From Stenocarpella maydis (taxonomy: Eukaryota; Ascomycota; Sordariomycetes; Diaporthales; Diaporthaceae), in the NCBI GenBank assembly GCA_002270565.1, contig NQMI01000004.1:124001-188000 (forward strand): a DNA stretch of 64,000 bases, written 5' to 3'. Positions within the stretch are counted from its first letter, which is position 1. Every line of letters starts with the position of its first letter. The notes beneath the pieces are model-generated. The model saw only the letters and a program-made list of their open reading frames with translations, made no database searches and was not told the origin of the DNA. Below, piece by piece: positions 32,716-44,151 of this stretch. The position numbers and the translations under genes are program-made.

Positions 32716-35700
32716 CTACATGTCGTCGCACCTCAACAGCACCGCAGCCACGATGACAGGCAGCACGCTAACCAGCTCGCCGAGCCCAGCAAACTGGGGC
32801 GGAATCCTGGCGTTGTGGAGGCTGGAGAAAGCGCCGCCGCCAAGCAGGATTGCAAAGATGTTGTAGACGAAGCTCCAGCCAAAATTGAACGCAATCCTGC
32901 CCATTGACTTCTTGCTGACGTTGATGAGGGTCAGGATTCCGGCCAGGCTGGGCCGCATGAGGACGACGTCCGCGGCGGACTTCGCCACGTCGGTGCCGCT
33001 GGAGTCGTTCATGTGCACACCGATTGTGGCCTGGGCAAGGGCTACGGCGTCATTGGTTCCGTCGCCGCAAAATATTACGGTAGGTGCTTTTCCCGGCGGC
33101 GCCGCCATGAGTTCCTGGACATACGCCTGTTTGTTTGCCGGAGTGCAACGAGAGCGAACGCGGTCGTCTGGTATGCCTAGCCGAGCTGTCACCGCACGCA
33201 CGGCACAGTCGTCATCGCCAGAGATGACGTGGACCGCGACGCCCCGTCTGCGCAGCTGCTCAACAGTGTCGAGGGAGTCCGGACGGAGTGAGTCCTGCAG
33301 GCCGAATATCGCCACCAGCTTGCCATCTACCGTGAAACAGAATGTTGTGTAACCCTCAGTGAGGACAGACTGGACCTGGGAGTCCTGACCGAGTCCAAGC
33401 CAACGGGAGTTTCCGGCACGAAGTACTGAACCCGAGGATGTGGTTGCTTCGACTCCCTTAGCGGTCAACACGCTGGCGTCGAGGGTCTCTGCAGACGGAG
33501 TGATTCCTGCGGAGTGGAGCTGTGTAGCCACTGCCGCAGATACGGGATGCTTGTTGCTGGCGAGTAGGGATAGCAACATCGACTTCGAGTCAGCTAAGCT
33601 CCTCTGAGCTCCCAACCATATCTCGCGGGCGACCGTGAGTCGCCCTTCTGTGAGAGTCCCGGTCTTGTCCAAAACAACATGAGAAGCTTTGTAAGCTAGC
33701 TCTAAGGGTTCGGCAGATTTGATAATCACACCTTTCTCCGCAGACACGCCACTTCCAATGACAATGACCATGGGTACCGCCAGACCAATAGCACATGGGC
33801 AAGAGACGATGAGGACCGTTATTGCGTATGTGATGGCCTGGATGGCAGCATCGGATCTGGTCCGGCCTTGGACAGAAATACCTACAGCAATCCAGACGCA
33901 AAAGACTATGGCTGTGAGCGTGATGATGACAGGGACGAAGTAAGACGCGACGCGGTCGGCGATCTCCTGAATCTTGGGCTTTGACAGCTTGGCCTCGTCA
34001 ACCATGTTGGCGATGGCACTAATTGTGTTCTCAGCCGGAAGCCGGTTGAGCCGTACGACCAATGTGCCGGGCCCGTTTATCGACCCAGCGATTACAGCGG
34101 ACTTGAAGTACTTCTCGACAGGCCTTGACTCGCCGGTGACCATCGATTCATTGACCTCGGAGGATCCGGAGACAACCGTGCCGTCTGTGGGTATCTTGGA
34201 ATCTGGCAGGACTTTGAAGGTGTCTCCGTATTGAAGAAGCCTGACATCCACCTCACGTTCCTCATCTCCGACCAGAATAGCAGTAGGCGCCTGTAAAGAC
34301 CGGATCGAGATGGACTCGACAGCCTTCTGACGGCCAAGCGCCGCCACGTACCTCCCAACCATGATAAGAGTCACCAATAGTGTGCTTGTCTCAAAAAACT
34401 CGGCGGTAGACAGTGGCTGGCCAGCGACGAGGTAGCCGAACGAGACGACTGAGAAGACGTAGGCAGCAGTCGTGCTAAGGACGATGAGCAGGTCCATCTC
34501 GATGACCCTCGAGAATACGAGGGCCTTCAGGGCCTTGGGATAGAATGGCCCGGCGATCAGGACCTGGACCAGTGTTGCGAGCGCGAGGGACGCAGATCCG
34601 TAAGCGATTTCTCGCTCCGGCAGGGGCGCCCATACGAGCACCAGCACTGGGATGGTAAGAATGGCAGAGAGGATCGTGCTCAGCCCCACGTTCCGAACAT
34701 GCTTGCTGCCAGCCGCAAGACTCTGATCGCCCCTAGGAGGGGCGAGTGCCATGCGGCTGTCCCAGCCTTTCTCCAGCAGGTCCCGCGCTCCTACAACCTC
34801 GGAGTCGAAGACAACGTTCATGATATTCTTGCTGATGACATTGGCATCAGTGACACCCAATGGCCAGGTGTCATTGACAAATCCAATCGCGTCGCCCGGG
34901 GTGACAAGGTCGATGTTAGATCCCTGGTTGTTGACCTTCTCGCACTTGAACTCGGTAGTTCTCTCGAGATGTTTCATGACCTCTTGGACGGATCCAGAGC
35001 CCAGGTCCAAATCAAATTCGGCTCGCGAGAGGACAAGACTGGTCTTGAGGTTCTTGACCGATGTGAGACTTGCGAGAGTGCGCTGTAGCTTCGTCTCGCA
35101 CCCGGTACATGTCATTCCAGAGATGCTCAGGATCACATGGTCTCTGCCCGAAATCCCAGCCTCGAGGTCGACAGGTTGGTCCTTTCCATGCCTGAGCCCC
35201 TTGGTCCTTCTGGTGTCGGCCGAATCACGAATGGCAGTGGAGGCTGGAGCACAGCAGCCCTTGTCCGCACATCCATCCTCCCGAGACTCCTTTTTCGAAG
35301 GCTCGGCGCAGTCTTTGCCCTTTGCCCTGGCCCGCATGGTCAGGGAGCACTTGGTTGCTGCTCCGGTAGCAGAGCATGAGTCAACAGACCTGCGGGTGGT
35401 CGACGATGACTGCTTAGGGCAGCGCTTCCGCTCAAGGGAGGACCGGCTGGGCGGCGGGCAGCACGACTCCTGTCCCATCGCCAGGAGCGCCCGGCAGAGG
35501 CATCCGAGAGCCTCTAGTTTGGCCGCATATTTCCGGCGAGTCGATTGGCTGTGCTGGGGGCATGGCTTGCCGTCCCGTCCACTGTCGCAGGCACCCTTGG
35601 ACGATGAGCCTGCGCTCTTTCCCACGCACTCACGAGCAGCGAGGCGGTCCAGGCATGACACGTCGCAGCAAGGGCTTGGTTTTCCCTTGCAGCAGCTCGG

Positions 35701-36192
35701 GTCCTTCGGGTCGGCGGACTCGAGCTTCGCGTCGTCGCAGCAGTCGTCCCTGCACGAACCACCGGGGCCAGTGCCGGCCACCTTGACCGCCGGTTCGCCG
35801 TCGCAGCAAACATGTGCACATGTGGCACCAATCTCGGGCCCAGTGACGTTCGAGGGTTCACCCGCGGCACAACATCCACCACCGCAGGTGTCGCTGCGTC
35901 CGGCCTCCGTGGGGGCCTTAGGCTGCCTGTCGTCGGCACAGCAAGCATCCGCGCAGGTGGCCGCAGCCGTTGCTGGGGCCAGTTCAGGTGAATCGGACCT
36001 CCCACCTCCACAGCGCCGCCTGCCACAAGACTCGTCGGAGACATTACTGCTATCATTGTCACAGCAATTGCCCCCGTTGGCGGAGGGCTCTCCGCCCGAG
36101 GTGCTGCGGCCCACATTTCCGGGTTGTTGCTGCTGCGGGGTTTGTGTAGCCGTGGCCTCTGGAGACGCACAGCATCCAGATCCACAAGCCAT
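32716..36192 (-). CDS. P1B-type heavy-metal ATPase (Cu/Cd exporter class) with Cys-rich N-terminus
   Basis: ATP-driven metal exporter in one 1158-codon ORF. Residues 1-330 are a hydrophilic Cys-rich region with about ten CC pairs and a recurring CxxxCC unit (CGSGCC, CADACC, CGGGCC, CAHVCC, CRDDCC). One HMA domain follows (GMTCTGC near residue 360). The membrane core carries TGES (near 685), the ion-binding CPC in SCPCAIGLA (near 797), phosphorylation site DKTGTLT (near 842), the SEHP-like HP in SNKHPVSAAVA, and GDGTNDAVALAQA (near 1042). CPC plus HP define the P1B class; CPC favours Cu+/Ag+ or Cd2+. The Cys-rich head recalls yeast Pca1, which exports Cd. The C-terminus keeps FNFGWSFVYNIFAILL. 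No introns. The gene appears intact. Confidence 0.93.
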   Translation of the reverse strand: MACGSGCCASPEATATQTPQQQQPGNVGRSTSGGEPSANGGNCCDNDSSNVSDESCGRRRCGGGRSDSPELAPATAAATCADACCADDRQPKAPTEAGRSDTCGGGCCAAGEPSNVTGPEIGATCAHVCCDGEPAVKVAGTGPGGSCRDDCCDDAKLESADPKDPSCCKGKPSPCCDVSCLDRLAARECVGKSAGSSSKGACDSGRDGKPCPQHSQSTRRKYAAKLEALGCLCRALLAMGQESCCPPPSRSSLERKRCPKQSSSTTRRSVDSCSATGAATKCSLTMRARAKGKDCAEPSKKESREDGCADKGCCAPASTAIRDSADTRRTKGLRHGKDQPVDLEAGISGRDHVILSISGMTCTGCETKLQRTLASLTSVKNLKTSLVLSRAEFDLDLGSGSVQEVMKHLERTTEFKCEKVNNQGSNIDLVTPGDAIGFVNDTWPLGVTDANVISKNIMNVVFDSEVVGARDLLEKGWDSRMALAPPRGDQSLAAGSKHVRNVGLSTILSAILTIPVLVLVWAPLPEREIAYGSASLALATLVQVLIAGPFYPKALKALVFSRVIEMDLLIVLSTTAAYVFSVVSFGYLVAGQPLSTAEFFETSTLLVTLIMVGRYVAALGRQKAVESISIRSLQAPTAILVGDEEREVDVRLLQYGDTFKVLPDSKIPTDGTVVSGSSEVNESMVTGESRPVEKYFKSAVIAGSINGPGTLVVRLNRLPAENTISAIANMVDEAKLSKPKIQEIADRVASYFVPVIITLTAIVFCVWIAVGISVQGRTRSDAAIQAITYAITVLIVSCPCAIGLAVPMVIVIGSGVSAEKGVIIKSAEPLELAYKASHVVLDKTGTLTEGRLTVAREIWLGAQRSLADSKSMLLSLLASNKHPVSAAVATQLHSAGITPSAETLDASVLTAKGVEATTSSGSVLRAGNSRWLGLGQDSQVQSVLTEGYTTFCFTVDGKLVAIFGLQDSLRPDSLDTVEQLRRRGVAVHVISGDDDCAVRAVTARLGIPDDRVRSRCTPANKQAYVQELMAAPPGKAPTVIFCGDGTNDAVALAQATIGVHMNDSSGTDVAKSAADVVLMRPSLAGILTLINVSKKSMGRIAFNFGWSFVYNIFAILLGGGAFSSLHNARIPPQFAGLGELVSVLPVIVAAVLLRCDDM

Positions 36193-36572
36193 CGCACAGG
36201 AGTCGTTTTCAGCTGGTTTTTTTTGGGGGGGGGGTGGCCTGGTATGTATCGGTATGGACTCAAGTCTGGTGCTGTCGGTTGGCCGGGGTCGGTGAGGACA
36301 TGTTAAGTAAGCAGCAGGTCTGCAGTGGAAACTTTAGCCGCGGGTAACTGCTGTGTTTAGTTATTTAGATGCTCCACTCAGCCCCGAAACACTCAGATCA
36401 TGTTTAGTGGTTTCACACGACTCGACCAGGATATTAGTACCCACTGCTTCGTGCCACCAACTGCTGCGTAAAGGAGGAATGCACGGCTTGAATTTGCCAA
36501 CTATCAGCCCAAGTTGGCCAAGGTCCCGTCCCCGGCACTACCTCATTTTTGCCGATTGATAGTTCTGCCCTA
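36193..36572. other. Promoter of the P1B ATPase / 3' flank of the subtilase
   Basis: Contains a G-run (about 36225-36235). On the + strand TTTCAGCTGG fits the loose yeast Ace1 copper consensus HTHNNGCTGD by eye; the consensus is degenerate and this is not strong. No gene. Confidence 0.35.
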
Positions 36573-38342
36573 CTACTCCTCGATCCAGGTGTCAGTTGTA
36601 TCCTCAGTCCTACATTGCTCCCGTGTATCCTCCGACCAACAAGGAGAAGGACCTTCGGGCGGATCCTCACCCCCTTCCTCCTCTGTGCCTACTCTGTAAC
36701 CATTGGACACAACGGGGATGCTGGGCGGAATGGGGTATTTGTACTCTGATGGATCCTTCGAAAGCAGGTGATCAGAATCAACCCGCTGGAATGCAGTCCT
36801 CCTCAGGTATTTCTTCATGCACATTCCCACCGAGTCCCCTCCGATTGCGGGCGTGGGGTTGTACGGGCATGGGTTGGAAGGCCCGCTGAGGATGGAGGCA
36901 GCCAGCCCAGCCTGAAAATATTAGCATCACGGACTGTGGATCACTGGGTGGATGTATTGTTGGGGCCCAGAGAACATACCACAAGCGGCGTCGAATAACT
37001 GGTACTGGATTTCACCCTTCGCCCGCCCACTAGAAGGTCGTAGGCGAGGATGGCCTCGCCCTGCGCGTAGAGAGAAACAGCAGTAGTCCCTCGGCCTGGG
37101 GTGGTGAACGGTGACAATTGCCCCTTGTTGTTTGTGGCACCGACCACAATCATTGGGCTATCTGTCGTCGCCAACAAGTGCGGGAAATACTGGTCGAGAT
37201 AACGAGGGGCGAAGCTGGGGTCTTGTGGTTGATCTGGAGATGCGCCAGAGTTACCCGCCGACATGACCATAGTGACACCGAGTCCGTCCAATCGTCCCAG
37301 TGCAGCCTTCATATTTGCCTTGGCCGTATTCCAATCTGCACCGTGCTGCTTCTGCATGTCGTCGTCGCTCCAGTTTCCGATGCACATCACAAGCACGGCC
37401 TTGCCTCGGGGGACAGAAACGCTGGGCACAGAGCCTTCGACCGCATCGCCAACAATCTGTATCGCAGAAAGCTGCGCGGCTGGCGAGATAACCTCTCCCT
37501 GGACGAGCCCTGCCTTCATCTTTGCGTCAATCATCTTGATGAGGAACAAATCGGCATTACGTGCAACGCCGGTCTTGCAGCCGGCCGCCAGCATCGCCAC
37601 CGCAGTGCCGTGGCCAACGATCCTGCCGTCCTTGGGCACCGGCGCGTAAACGTCGTCCACTGCAGTCGCGAGTGTCAGTGGGGTCTGGTGCGCGGGATTG
37701 GTATCAGGAGCCCCAATACGGTCTGAGGAAACTGGGGGACATCGGCGGATGGGGATTCTACTGACTGTTGTTGGGTGGATAATAAAAGCCCTCCTGCTTT
37801 TCGGCCTCTGTCAGAGGCACAGCACGGTGGACACGTGGGACGAGATAATTTTGTATCTTGCGCTGGTCTAGGCACTCCTCTTCTGGAAATCGCTCGAGGT
37901 TAAAGCCAGAATCCACGACAAAGATTGTTGTTCCTTGGCCTGGGAGATTGTTAGATAAGAGCCTTTACCTCTGCTATCAGCTGAGGTGCAGGTGGCACAG
38001 CTGCACTGTGTTCCGATCTCTTGAAGTCTCACACAAAACCATCACCAACTTGGAAGTCCAAGGAATGCCTTCTCTGGGTGGGCACTAACCACTGGAGGTA
38101 TCATCGTATTCGAAGCCCCTGTCAGCGGGGTTGGGGTTGTTGACATCAAAGCCCGCAGACAGCAGCGTGAGGTAGTCATCTGCGGTGAGGTCGACGATGA
38201 TGGTGCGGCGACTCAAGGTGTTGCTTGCATTGAACGAGCCATTCAGGCCATGAGGAAATTCGGAACGGAGTGAGTCGAGACGAAAGGCTGCGGTGAGAAA
38301 AGAGTAGACCGCGAGGCTTAGAAGGATGGGAGCAGCGAACAT
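36573..38342 (-). CDS. Secreted subtilisin-like serine protease (S8)
   Basis: Exons 38342-38090, 37939-37766, 37659-36980 and 36911-36573 give 481 residues with consistent phases. Signal peptide MFAAPILLSLAVYSFLTAA. Catalytic Asp in TTIFVVDSGFN (near residue 92), His in VGHGTAVAMLAAG, oxyanion Asn in SAGNSGASP and Ser in STSYSTPLV. The usual GTSxSTP starts with Ser here, the nucleophile itself is kept. Only about 70 residues lie between the signal peptide and the Asp motif, so a standard I9 propeptide seems absent or very short. The C-terminus is an acidic, Glu/Thr-rich tail. Similar fungal proteins are sometimes linked to self/nonself loci, but no such context is seen here. Confidence 0.85.
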
Positions 38343-39651
38343 CTTGGCTTCCAGGGTTTAGAGGATTGCTCCTCCAGGCTTGTTGTATTGATATGTGAGA
38401 CGCAACGTCGAAAGCTGCTGACGATAACAAAGCGTCAGCGGTGTTGGGCTGCGTTGTAAGGTGTCTGTGGGAAAGAACAGCAAAAGTTCTTGGCGGTCTA
38501 GCGTATTGACCAAATTGTGGGATGGAATACAAGTGGCAGTGTTGAGCTCCCATAGGAGACGGAAAATAAGTCGTAGCCAACTCAGGAAAGCGGCTGCTTT
38601 GCTGCTGGGAGATGGCGTTTTGAGTAACCAGCGACGGCGGTTGAGGGGATTTTCTGGGATGAAAGACTGTTGGGTGAGCCATCTTGGCATTGTGATAACT
38701 AGAAATTCGTAGCTATCGTTGGGGACTGGTCAAGTGTGGCCTTGATGTCGGACCAGCAATTCGAAGTCATACTTCCCCGATGCCAGTGTCCCCGCTCCCA
38801 ACAACATTGAACGTTCATAACCCAGAGGTCATTTGTTACAGAAGATTCACAAAACATGTCCCGAGGACTTGACCATATTTACCTTACAGTTTGAGCTAAC
38901 TGGCAGGAAGTGGGCAAAGCTTCAGACAAGGCTCCGCAATGCCAGACTTCCTGACACCACTGTGGCCAATCTAGACCCAAACATTGCTACCTGACGACTG
39001 TGGATTACGTATAATATCCAGCGATTCCTGTAGCCACTTTGTATTGACACTGCACTGATATTTATGGACTCCTAGTAGTATGTCATCTTTCAAGCGGCCT
39101 CAATGGCAACTCCTGAGCCTTGGGCTAGCCGCAAAAGACCCAGTAGCATTGCCTGTTCCCAGGAGATCTGTGGATAACATTCTCACTGGAATCGTAACTA
39201 CAGGTCCATCAACCTAAAGCCTAGCACGGATCTACTTCAACGCGTGTGCTGGCAGTCTAGCCTGGTGATATCCACTTGTGCATTAGTGTAACTTTAGAAC
39301 GCTCCTGAGCTGGTCCTTCGCTTCTTGTCCCCATCGTCAACACCATCGCCAGGAAAAGAGAAGTCCCGTGGCCATCCGTCAGCGCCCAAGATGGTGTCTT
39401 ACTCATCCAAACCCAGCTGCTGGGTCGCCGGTGCCTAGCTTCCCTCGCAACCAGCTTCAAGCGGGTTGGTTGGTGCTTAGTAATGGAGCACAGCGATGCT
39501 ACCCAAGCAGCATGGTATAAAGACGCATCCTTCCGTGGCATACCCGGTGACTGGAGACCTCGGGATCAGTGTCATCTTAGCACCGTCTAATAACCGCCTC
39601 CGATCACTCGACCTCTGTCCAGAACCTTTGGCGTCGGCGGGCAAACCAACA
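38343..39651. other. 1.3-kb divergent spacer
   Basis: Between the subtilase (-) and alpha/beta hydrolase (+) starts. Short ORFs on both strands only; no motif, RNA or repeat recognised. Confidence 0.5.
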
Positions 39652-40657
39652 ATGAGCACACCCGCTACCGGACATATCACTACCAGTGATGGTGTTCGTC
39701 TCGCTTACACGCAGACTGGCCCGGCATCAGCTGACAACATTCTGTTCATCCCAGGTTGGCGACAAACGGCTGCCCAATGGCACAAGCAGGTCTCCCACTT
39801 CGAGGCCTCGTACAGGGTCACGACATTTGACCACCGCGGACACGGAGACTCGGACAAGCCAGCCTCGGGCCACCGCGTCTACCGCTACGCAGCGGACCTG
39901 CTGGACCTCCTGACGCAGCTCGAGCTGCGCCGGGTGCACATAGTAGCACACTCGATGGGCTGCTCCGTCACCTGGGCCTTTTTCGACATCTTCCCGGCCC
40001 AGGCCCGGGATCTGGTCGCCGGCATCGTGCTCGTGGATCAGTCGCCGTGCATGGTAGCCGACCCGGCCTGGACGCCCGAGCAGGCCAAGCAGCTGGCGGC
40101 CATCTTCTCGCCCAGCACGGCATTTGAGCTCGGCAAGGACATCGCGCCGGCCACTGCGGGGCTGGTCAAGGGCATGTTCACGGCGGCGCGGACCCGAAGG
40201 ACATCGAGTTCGCGCTGGAGAGGGGCGGCCTGATGAGCGACGAGGCGGCGGCGGCGCTGCTGCGTGACCACGCGTCCAAGGACTGGCGGGACATACTGCC
40301 GCGCCTGGATATCCCCGCCCTGGTTGTTGCAGCCGAGGGGAGCGTGTTCCCCGCCGAAGGGGTGAGGTGGATTAGCGAGCAGATCCCAGGGGCTAAGTTG
40401 GTTACCTTTGGCAAAGACGAAGGCGGCAGCCGTAAGCAGCTTCTGGACTCATTTTTAACCCGCTTTGGAATAAGACATTGCCGCCCGGAGCCTATGTCTT
40501 AAATGCCATGGCCACACTATGGCCCGATCCACGCTGTTTAAACGAAACTTGTTCCATGGTTCTTTAAAAGCTGACTCTCAATGCTGCAGATTTCATGTTC
40601 TATGAGAACCCCGATAAGTTCAACAGCGTTGTCGAAGAATTTTTGAAGCGGCCGTGA
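39652..40657 (+). pseudogene. Alpha/beta hydrolase with a single-base frameshift
   Basis: AB-hydrolase-1 family (esterase or non-haem haloperoxidase-like). From ATG 39652: oxyanion segment FIPGWRQTAAQW, DHRGHGDSDKP, nucleophile elbow HSMGCS, then LVDQSP. In the GC-rich stretch at about 40183-40193 the frame is lost: the original frame ends at 40231-40233, while the -1 frame continues with DPKDIEFALERGGL and MSDEAAAALLRDHASKDW. An intron 40432-40589 (GTAAGC...CTGCAG) joins GGS to HFMFYENPDKFN, supplying the catalytic His just after the splice, and the protein ends at TGA 40655-40657. Exons total 848 nt, one short of a multiple of three. So all catalytic elements survive and one missing base is the only fault; it may be a real null allele or a sequence error. 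Confidence 0.8.
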
Positions 40658-42794
40658 GTGGGCGGGCGAGCCTGCAGACCTATGCGCCTGGGCATGTTAC
40701 ACAGCGCCGCCGGTCTTGTATGAGCTGTTCGGTTGTTCGTCACGACATTACCTACTCAGGCCTTTGCCTGTTATCTCGTGTTACGCAATCCAAAAGACGT
40801 CCTACTGGGTTGCAACATAAGTGCTAAGGAATGGAAAGCAGATTTTGTTTCACTGGCGCGGTGTAGGTCTGGTTAGCAAACTAAGAGCTCAACATGTGGT
40901 TATTGGTGGCCCTCGGTCGGTTGGTTTTGTGTTATGTCATCAGTCCAGATGCAGGTTGAGGTGGTCGCGTTTGCAGCGTGAGACTTGGGACCTAGTATGA
41001 GGTAACAGGACAGAGTCCACGTAAATTAAGTCATCTTAAAGCTCATGACGGACGTCCTGGCTTCTGAAGCTACAGGGAACATGGATGCCTGTAGGAGGAT
41101 AGACTTGGGATGACAACGGAGGAGTATCTACTGACTCGGGCCCCGTGGTCGATTCACTGCTTTGACGACTTGGTGTGATTGAGGGTGTGCTGTTAGCAGT
41201 GCCGGGCACGATGAGGAATGTGGTGGGCGTGTGTGAAGGAACGCAATTGTGTACATAGTGGCGACGCCGTTAGGTTGGATGAGACGGGGCATTTGCAGCT
41301 ACAGTTTGAGTCAGAGTCAGGGCCCAAGCAGCTTGTCGGAGATAACCGCACCAGATGCACGTTGCTCAAGTTGAGCAGTGATGATCGGCAAAGGTTGTCT
41401 TGTGGATGCAAGAACAAGCAGTTCTAGACAATTTGCAGATTGTCCCTGATGAGCGGTGACGAGTTTGCGTCATGTACGTCCATACAGTTGCATTCCCGTT
41501 ATCACAGTCGAAGCACGGCCACGGCGTGTCGGATCCGGTGTTTTCCGAATGTGGGCTGACTCGGCATCTGTCGACATGAAGAAAGCAGCGAGAAAGAAGA
41601 CGAGACGCGATACGGAGCGAATTGTGGCCCCTTCTTGTTTTGCACATGTGAAAAATAAGAAAAAAAGGCTCTGCAGTGCGGCGGTCAATGCATGCTCGAG
41701 CGCGATGACGGTGGTTGCTGTCGTGTTGTACGCTACATACAGCACATGCATGCAGCGACAGCCTGCCAGCGCAGCTTGGCTGTGCCTCGTGCTAACGTCT
41801 GTACCTGGGTAGATACGCATGTGGATAGGAAACTGACGGATGTAGCATCCGGGCCTCTGATCAATCTTGTCAGCAAGCTCCACGCCCATGAGGTCTGGTG
41901 GTGGTGGTGAGTGGGCCCACGTCAGCCCCTCGTTGGAGGCCAGAGTGCAACAAAGGTTTGCTGCCATCCTCAGGCAATGCCCAGGCGAGCAGGCGAGCGA
42001 GGAAAAGCAGATTTGGTGGTGCCATGTCAGCCGTTTGCCCGGACAGCCAGGCGTCTTTGTCGAGAATAGCCGAGCGAGGCCCACTCGTAGGGCTGAAGGC
42101 GACCTGTTTCAATATCGGGAGCTTGCGGGAAGGCGCCCAGGGGAGCCGCGCGACCTCGCGCCGCGAGATCCACAGCCCTCGTCCGTTTGTCGAGTCTCGG
42201 CCCTGACCCATGCACGTTTCCCGCCCACCGCTTCTGCTCTCGAGGTTCCTTCCTAACAGGATGCAGCCCCATCCGGTGTGATGTAGGATATCAGACTACC
42301 TGCGCTACCCGAGGACCTTGCCACGGCAGTTATCAGCACAGCCTACGATCCATACGATACGACAATTGTCTGCCCACTATCAATCGCACCACCACATCCG
42401 TATCCATTTTTGTACAACCACCCCCTTGCCAGCGCTCTCGATACCTTCAACCCAGCGCTCTCAACGCCCAGGTGCACCGAACCCAGAGCCCAAACCAATC
42501 TGCCCTTTCCAGCCTGACCGGGGCCGCCCAGGGTGACCTTGAGCTCGGGAAGGCCCCGTCCAGCCGTTGAGCCATCGAGCCATCCACCAGCGGCCGAGCC
42601 CAGTCCCTGCTTGCGCCTCACCTATCCATTCAAATATCAGCAGAGCCGCCATCTTCAAATCTTGCCCCCGGAGAGTCTGCTTGCCATTCCACACTCAGGC
42701 TCTTCGTCAACAATAACACCAAGCTCTGTCCGCCAACCCGGCCTTATCGCCTCTTTACAACACACACAACTCCACTCCACCCCACCCCACTATA
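40658..42794. other. 2.1-kb spacer with F-box gene leader
   Basis: Several short ORFs on both strands (the longest at 41470-42084, minus) have no codon-usage or motif support. The last 400 bp are C-rich and look like promoter and leader for the F-box gene. No RNA gene seen. Confidence 0.5.
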
Positions 42795-44151
42795 ATGGAC
42801 ATGCCCAATATGGCTTCCATGCCCATCAACATCGATGACCTCCCCGCCGAGGTGAGCTTGCGTATATCCCCTTCCCCGGGCCCCTGCTTGCAGCGCAGCT
42901 AACAGGCCAATCCCAGATCCTCATGCAAATCCTCAGTCCCATGACGACCGTCGAGCTCCTTCCGCTCGCCCGTGTGAACCGTCGCTTCCACGACCTGGCA
43001 ATCCGCGTGCTCCACACCCGCCTGATGAATGCTGCCTTCCTGCCCGAGCATGAACTCATCCTCGAGTGCTACCACCCTTCCGCCAAGATCTCCACACCCT
43101 ACCTGCAGTGCAACTACCTCGGCACAGACGGCCTCAGCGGCTACGATGAGGAGCACCAGATGAGCTTCGGCCAGTTTGGTCAACTCTATTCGCGCTTCAG
43201 GCCCGTCTTGCAAGACGAGAACCGCAGGTCAAGGTCGAGGCATGCCAGCGTGGGTGGCAGTAAGGTCGAGGGTGACGATACTGCGACGGTGACGGTCAGC
43301 CTGGACGACTGTGAGATGTTCAGCCAGCTGTGCACAGTCACGAACATGGTCAAGACATCGTCCAGGAAAGGCCTGTTCCTTTCTCACGTCAATATCAATG
43401 ACGGCGTGGTGCGCGTTTTCAGGCGCTGGTTGCGGCAGTGCCACAATGGCGAGCTGAAGGACCAGGACCAGATCCTGTGGACCGATCGCAAGAGGGACGT
43501 CGGCCTGCGCTTCCAGGTTCGCGAGAAAGTTGGCGCGAGGACCGGCCCGGCAATCTGGACCCAGGAAGAAGAGGATGAGGATCTCCCCGTGACATATGAG
43601 CTGGAATATCAGGAGGTATTGGTCCGCACGGGCCAGTTGCTTCTCAAGGTGGAGAAAGCAGAGGACCAGGAAGTCCACAATACAGGTAAAGCAATCGTCA
43701 TTGCATCCATCTGAAGGAATCCAACCTCGGAGAGAGTTCCATGGCTGTGTCGTTTTGGCAGGATGGTCAGGTAGGGCCGCAGACAGAAACGCATCGAGTT
43801 CGGGGCAAGTCTCCTTGCGCAATGTCCACGGCACCTCGCCTCCGTCAATACGCACAGACCTGTGCTGCAGTCCAGCTCAAGGTGACCACCCTCGACGACA
43901 CCACAAGGATGGATGCCGCATTCGGGCCTATGGACCTTGTCCAGAGTGGCAAGCAAGAGGTGGACATGATATTGAACTTTTTTGATCATGGCTACTCACA
44001 CCTTCTTCCAGATCTCGGTTTTGTCCGCGAAAACGGCTCCACAGTACCATGCAAGGGCCAACAGATGTACTTCTGGATGCCACCCGCGAACATGTACGAC
44101 CGTCAACTCTGGGGCGCCTCGGCACCATCTGTGTGGGTAGGTGGTGCCTGA
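42795..44151 (+). CDS. F-box domain protein
   Basis: Probable substrate adaptor of an SCF ubiquitin ligase. Exons 42795-42851, 42917-43685 and 43787-44151 give about 396 residues. The N-terminal F-box reads INIDDLPAEILMQILSPMT and then LLPLARVNRRFHDLA, split by a 65-nt intron inside LPAE/IL. The rest, an acidic C-terminal domain ending in FWMPPANMYDRQLWG, is a fungal-specific region I do not recognise. The acceptor at 43786 was chosen because it is the only nearby AG that matches the donor phase and joins the frame encoding CAAVQLKVTTLDDTTRMDAAFG. Confidence 0.82.

Noticed and set aside
34751..36295. 514-codon ORF on the + strand
   Set aside because: It is antisense to the Cys-rich head of the P1B ATPase, has no family motif, and arises from GC-rich codon bias.
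41470..42084. 204-codon minus ORF upstream of the F-box gene
   Set aside because: No motif and overlaps promoter-like sequence with competing + frames.
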